Part shown: in pieces, positions 61,104 to 64,000 of the stretch | Position numbering within the stretch: position 1 is the first letter of the stretch | How the letters are laid out: each line of letters starts with the position of its first letter | Notes under the pieces: generated by a model | Told to the model about the DNA's origin: nothing | What the model saw: only the letters and a program-made list of their open reading frames with translations | Databases searched by the model: none | Translations under genes and position numbers: made by a program | Assembly (NCBI RefSeq): GCF_900110065.1 | Contig: NZ_FOCI01000014.1 | Location: forward strand, 1-64,000 | Reading direction: 5' to 3' | Source of the DNA: Loktanella fryxellensis | GTDB taxonomy: Bacteria > Pseudomonadota > Alphaproteobacteria > Rhodobacterales > Rhodobacteraceae | DNA: 64,000 nucleotides

Positions 61104-62438
61104 TCAATGCGCAAGCCGTCGCAGCAGATCATCGGCACCACTCCGCTCGCAGATGACCGCGTGGGCGATGCCGAACCCCAATGCGCGGCATCCCACCAGC
61201 CGGTTGCCGTCCCACAGCCCCGGCAGCGCCGCAAGGACGTGGGGATGCGGGCGCGGATGTGGCTTTACCCCGACCTGCGCCAGTCCGGCAGCGCCTAATG
61301 CCGCGACGTGCAACCCTTTGGGATCGTTGCACGATATGCGCCAGCGTCCGTCCCATGTGACGCCTCCGGGCGTCACGGGGATCGGCCCCTGCGCCCGGGC
61401 CGCTTCCCGCGCGACGAAGAGCGTGTCGCGCTGCGGCACGACGACGGCACCGTGCAGGGTCGTGACACCACCACCCAGCGCACGGTCCAGCGCATCCTCC
61501 AGTGCCGTGGTGCGCGGTCTATAGGTCGCACCTGCGACCTGCTGGATCGCGGCTGCCAGCAGGCGCAGTTGCGTCTCCTCTTCGACGGCGGCGAAGCGGT
61601 CGCGGTCGAACGCGAGGCAGCCGTCCAGCAGCGGATCCGACGTCCGTCGCACCACCATCGCCGCCACGTCCTGCGCCCGACGGCCAAGGGCCACCCGTGC
61701 CCGCGCCATGCGCCGCGCGGTGGCGGTCAGGGTGGCAGTGTCCAACCCCTCGGCACCGATCAGACGCCGCATCCGCACACGGGCATAGGTCGTGTCGTCA
61801 TTGCTGGGGTCATCGACGAAGGGGATGCGCAGGGTTTTAACGTAATGACGCAATTCCGCGCGGTCCACATCTAGCAGCGGCCGCACGATCTGCCAGTCGC
61901 CCGGCAGCGTGGGGAGCCAGGGCGGACCACCGGCATCGCCGACCGGCGCAAGCGGTATGTCCTGCGTCACCGTCGCCACATCGGCCATTGCCGCCAGACC
62001 GTCCACGCCGGACCCGCGCGCCAACCGCATCAAGAGCGTTTCCGCCTGATCGTCGCGGGTGTGGGCCATCAGGACATGGTCGCACACGCCACGCCAGCGC
62101 CCGATCAGGTTGCGCCTCGCCTCACGCGCCGCATCCTGCAGGTTGCCGGTACCGTCCCATCCGGTCCAGCGCAGCGTGCTGTGCGACAGATTGAGGCCAC
62201 GCGCCTCGTCCGCCACCAGAGCGGCCTCTGCCGCACTCTCCGGCCGCAGCCCGTGATCGACGGTCGCAACCCACAGGCGCACGCCATAGACACGCGCCCA
62301 GCCTGCGGACAGATGCAGCATCGCCATGCTGTCGCCGCCGCCGGAAACGGCGACACCGAGGTCGGTGGGGAAATCGGGGCCGATCAGGCGCCCCATGCGG
62401 TCCGCGAACCGCTGCGGCAGCGATGCCGTCAGGTGCAT
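61104..62438 (-). CDS. tilS: tRNA(Ile)-lysidine synthase
   Basis: The 444-residue N-type ATP pyrophosphatase has the PP-loop SGGGDSMAML (32-41) and typical segments DHGLRPESAAEAALVADEARGL, HTRDDQAETLLMRLARGSGVDGLAAM, and RPLLDVDRAELRHYVKTLRIPFVDDPSNDD. It makes lysidine at C34 of tRNA-Ile(CAU), changing its decoding to AUA, and is normally essential. It overlaps ybgF by 10 bases at its 5' end. Confidence 0.95.
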   Translation of the reverse strand: MHLTASLPQRFADRMGRLIGPDFPTDLGVAVSGGGDSMAMLHLSAGWARVYGVRLWVATVDHGLRPESAAEAALVADEARGLNLSHSTLRWTGWDGTGNLQDAAREARRNLIGRWRGVCDHVLMAHTRDDQAETLLMRLARGSGVDGLAAMADVATVTQDIPLAPVGDAGGPPWLPTLPGDWQIVRPLLDVDRAELRHYVKTLRIPFVDDPSNDDTTYARVRMRRLIGAEGLDTATLTATARRMARARVALGRRAQDVAAMVVRRTSDPLLDGCLAFDRDRFAAVEEETQLRLLAAAIQQVAGATYRPRTTALEDALDRALGGGVTTLHGAVVVPQRDTLFVAREAARAQGPIPVTPGGVTWDGRWRISCNDPKGLHVAALGAAGLAQVGVKPHPRPHPHVLAALPGLWDGNRLVGCRALGFGIAHAVICERSGADDLLRRLAH

Positions 62439-63256
62439 CCCAGCGTGACGCGCGCATTGGCCGCCTCGGCGACGAAAGGCGATTGCGGGAACCGCACGCC
62501 GACCTCGCTCAGCGTGACGCAGGCGTCCTGCACCTGCCCGACGCCGCCCAGTGCGCGGCCAAGGCGGAACAACGCCTCTGGCGCGTCGGCGCCTTCGGGA
62601 TTGCCGGAAAACGCCTCGAGGTAGGCGCGCGCGGCGTTGGGCGTGTCGTTCAGACCGTCCAGCGCACGTCCCCGCATCAGGGCCGCCTGCTGCCTCAGGG
62701 ACGAGGCCGGGTAGGTCGTGCCAAAGGTCGCAAGGAGATCAGCGGCGCCGCGAAAGTCACCGGATGCGAGCGCCTCCTGCGCCCGCTGGAAGTCCTGACT
62801 TTCGCCGACGGCGAGTTGCGGTGCATCCGGCGTGGCCGGGGCGGGGGTCGGCACGTTGGCGGCAGAATCCGCACCGCCGAGCGAGGGCGTGTCGCCCAGA
62901 GCGCCGATGTCGCAGCCTTCTTCGATTTCGCAAAGACGGAATTCCAGATCGCCGATCCGGTTGGTGCCGTCCGTGGTGATCCGGTTGATGCGGAACTCCA
63001 GCTCTTCGGTCTTGCCGGTCAGGCGGGTTAGTTCCGCCTCGATCGCGTTCAGCCGGTCCAGCGGGGTCGCCCCCGCCACGCCAGTGCTCAGCGCGCCGCT
63101 GGACGACAGCTCTGCCCGCAACCCCTGCACATCGCCATACAATGTACCCAGTTGCGCGCGGATGTCCGCCAGCGTCGCCGTATCCTGCGCGCCCGCGCCC
63201 GTCGCACCGATCACCAGCGCGAGGGCCGCCACCGTTGTCCGCGCGACGGCGCGCAT
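62429..63256 (-). CDS. ybgF: Tol-Pal system protein YbgF/CpoB
   Basis: The 275-residue periplasmic protein has a signal peptide (about 1-23), an N-terminal coiled-coil region (about 25-95; DIRAQLGTLYGDVQGLRAEL, LNAIEAELTRLTGKTEELEFRINRI), a Pro/Ala linker, and three TPR-like units (about 155-270). Two cysteines lie in RLCEIEEGCD. It connects Tol-Pal with cell wall synthesis. Its ATG shares a base with the pal stop (TGATG). It is followed by tilS with a 10-base overlap. Confidence 0.92.
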   Translation of the reverse strand: MRAVARTTVAALALVIGATGAGAQDTATLADIRAQLGTLYGDVQGLRAELSSSGALSTGVAGATPLDRLNAIEAELTRLTGKTEELEFRINRITTDGTNRIGDLEFRLCEIEEGCDIGALGDTPSLGGADSAANVPTPAPATPDAPQLAVGESQDFQRAQEALASGDFRGAADLLATFGTTYPASSLRQQAALMRGRALDGLNDTPNAARAYLEAFSGNPEGADAPEALFRLGRALGGVGQVQDACVTLSEVGVRFPQSPFVAEAANARVTLGCT

Positions 63257-63783
63257 CAGCTCAGCGATCCGACGCTGATGACCGTCACGGCGCGGCGGTT
63301 CTTGGCGTAGCATTCCTCGTTCGAGCAGACCTCGATCGGGCGTTCCTTGCCGTAGCTGATCGTGCGCAGGCGGGTGTCCGAGATCCCCTTGGACAGCAGA
63401 TACTCGCGCACCGCGTTGGCGCGGCGGGCACCAAGGGCGAGGTTGTATTCCCGCGTGCCCTGCTCGTCCGCGTGACCTTCGATGATGGCCAGATAATCGC
63501 TGTTGGTCTGCAACCACGTCGCCTGACCGTCCAGTGTCGCCTGCCCCTGCGGGGTCAGCGTGCTGCTGTCCACGACGAACAGTACGCGATCGCCCACGGT
63601 CTGCTGGAAATACGCAGCACTGCGCGGGTCGGACGCGCCGCCCGTGCCTGCACCCGTCGCCAGCGGGGCACCGCCCGCGCCAGCGCCCGTGCCGTCGCCG
63701 GCCCCGCCAAAGCGATCGGGGCGGGTGCAGGCCGCGGTCGAGAGTGCCAGCAGCACCATGATCGCCTTGGTCGTCATCTTCAT
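63256..63783 (-). CDS. pal: Peptidoglycan-associated lipoprotein Pal
   Basis: The 175-residue protein has lipobox STAAC (Cys19), a Gly/Ala-rich linker (about 22-60) and an OmpA-like domain with LFVVDSSTLTPQGQATLDGQA, IIEGHADEQGTREYNLALGARRANAVREYLLSKGI and KNRRAVTVI. It anchors the outer membrane to murein in the Tol-Pal complex used during cell division. The ATG at 63783 gives MKMTTKAIM; an upstream ATG (63816) would put a charged extension before the signal. Confidence 0.95.
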   Translation of the reverse strand: MKMTTKAIMVLLALSTAACTRPDRFGGAGDGTGAGAGGAPLATGAGTGGASDPRSAAYFQQTVGDRVLFVVDSSTLTPQGQATLDGQATWLQTNSDYLAIIEGHADEQGTREYNLALGARRANAVREYLLSKGISDTRLRTISYGKERPIEVCSNEECYAKNRRAVTVISVGSLS

Positions 63784-63846
63784 CGTGGTTCGTCCTGTCT
63801 GATCGGATGTTGTCATGACCCTAGCACATCGTGCCGGGCGTTGGAA

Positions 63847-64000
63847 TCACGGCTGCAGCGGGCCCCATGCGGGATCGGACGCGCCGCCGGACACGGGCAC
63901 CGGTTGCAGATTGCGGCCCGAGATATCGACGGAATAGAGCGCCGACGTGCCGCCCGCACCCTGCGTCTCGCGGGTGAACATCAGCACGCGGCCATTGGGG
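63847..64000 (-). CDS. tolB: Tol-Pal system protein TolB, C-terminal fragment (runs off the window)
   Basis: Only the last 51 codons are present: [16 protein letters not shown]...[30 protein letters not shown]. This is the last blade of the TolB beta-propeller with the family's usual ending DPAWGPL. TolB sits in the periplasm between TolA and Pal. It lies 63 bases upstream of pal in the expected order tolB-pal-ybgF. Confidence 0.92.
   Translation of the reverse strand, partial: PNGRVLMFTRETQGAGGTSALYSVDISGRNLQPVPVSGGASDPAWGPLQP

Overview
The window is G+C-rich DNA from an alphaproteobacterium, most likely a Rhodobacteraceae (Roseobacter-lineage) species. The assignment rests on gene content and order. 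An aa3 oxidase block runs coxB-ctaB-coxF-ctaG-ctaE-SURF1 into thrC. A tolB-pal-ybgF-tilS-ftsH run closes the window. A FYDLN-type TIGR02300 protein is present, and the SOS operator has the alphaproteobacterial GTTC-N7-GTTC form. Nearly all of the window is chromosomal housekeeping; only the first 1.6 kb looks acquired.

Region by region: (1) 1-1.7 kb is the end of an integrated element. A DUF6538-type tyrosine recombinase sits beside tRNA-Gln(TTG) and has been cut by an IS5-family element whose right end is at 343. (2) 2-10.8 kb holds a GntR regulator, a YgjP-like metallopeptidase, TIGR02300, tRNA-Ala(GGC), a universal stress protein, a lytic transglycosylase, an SOS-controlled Y-family polymerase, an rRNA methyltransferase-like gene, gluconokinase, a histone-deacetylase-like hydrolase and a NUDIX hydrolase. 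(3) 10.9-28 kb holds lysC, ptsP (nitrogen PTS), an EcsC protein, two acetyltransferases, a flavin reductase, an SsuA/ThiY-like ABC importer, apt, an FAD-linked dehydrogenase, hydrolases, an M16 peptidase and thrC. (4) 27.4-31.7 kb is the cytochrome c oxidase assembly operon on the minus strand. (5) 32-39.2 kb holds tldD, dprA, topA and a 3-oxoacid CoA-transferase pair.

(6) 40.2-52.4 kb is a Tad (tight adherence, Flp-type) pilus locus on the plus strand. It holds two very small pilin-like genes, cpaB, cpaC, an OmpA-like lipoprotein, cpaE/tadZ, cpaF/tadA, tadB, tadC, two TPR lipoproteins and the prepilin peptidase, followed by an AAA+ ATPase with an apparent N-terminal winged helix. The two pilin-like proteins carry Asp where canonical Flp pilins have Glu at +5 and share a nearly identical AVTVDWVVLTAAIV core. 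No canonical Flp, TadE, TadF or TadG is present. An AT-rich near-palindrome lies upstream of the first pilin. This locus, with its unusual pilins, modified TadZ and associated ATPase, is the most interesting part of the window.

(7) 52.5-64 kb holds an Lhr-type helicase plus PdeM nuclease pair (a 'ligase-associated' DNA repair module without its ligase nearby), folD and fhs for one-carbon metabolism, a MOSC protein, ftsH, tilS, ybgF, pal and the end of tolB.

Start codons were chosen by family N-termini, ribosome-binding sites and operon spacing. Functions are homology judgements made by reading the translated sequence, without database searches.
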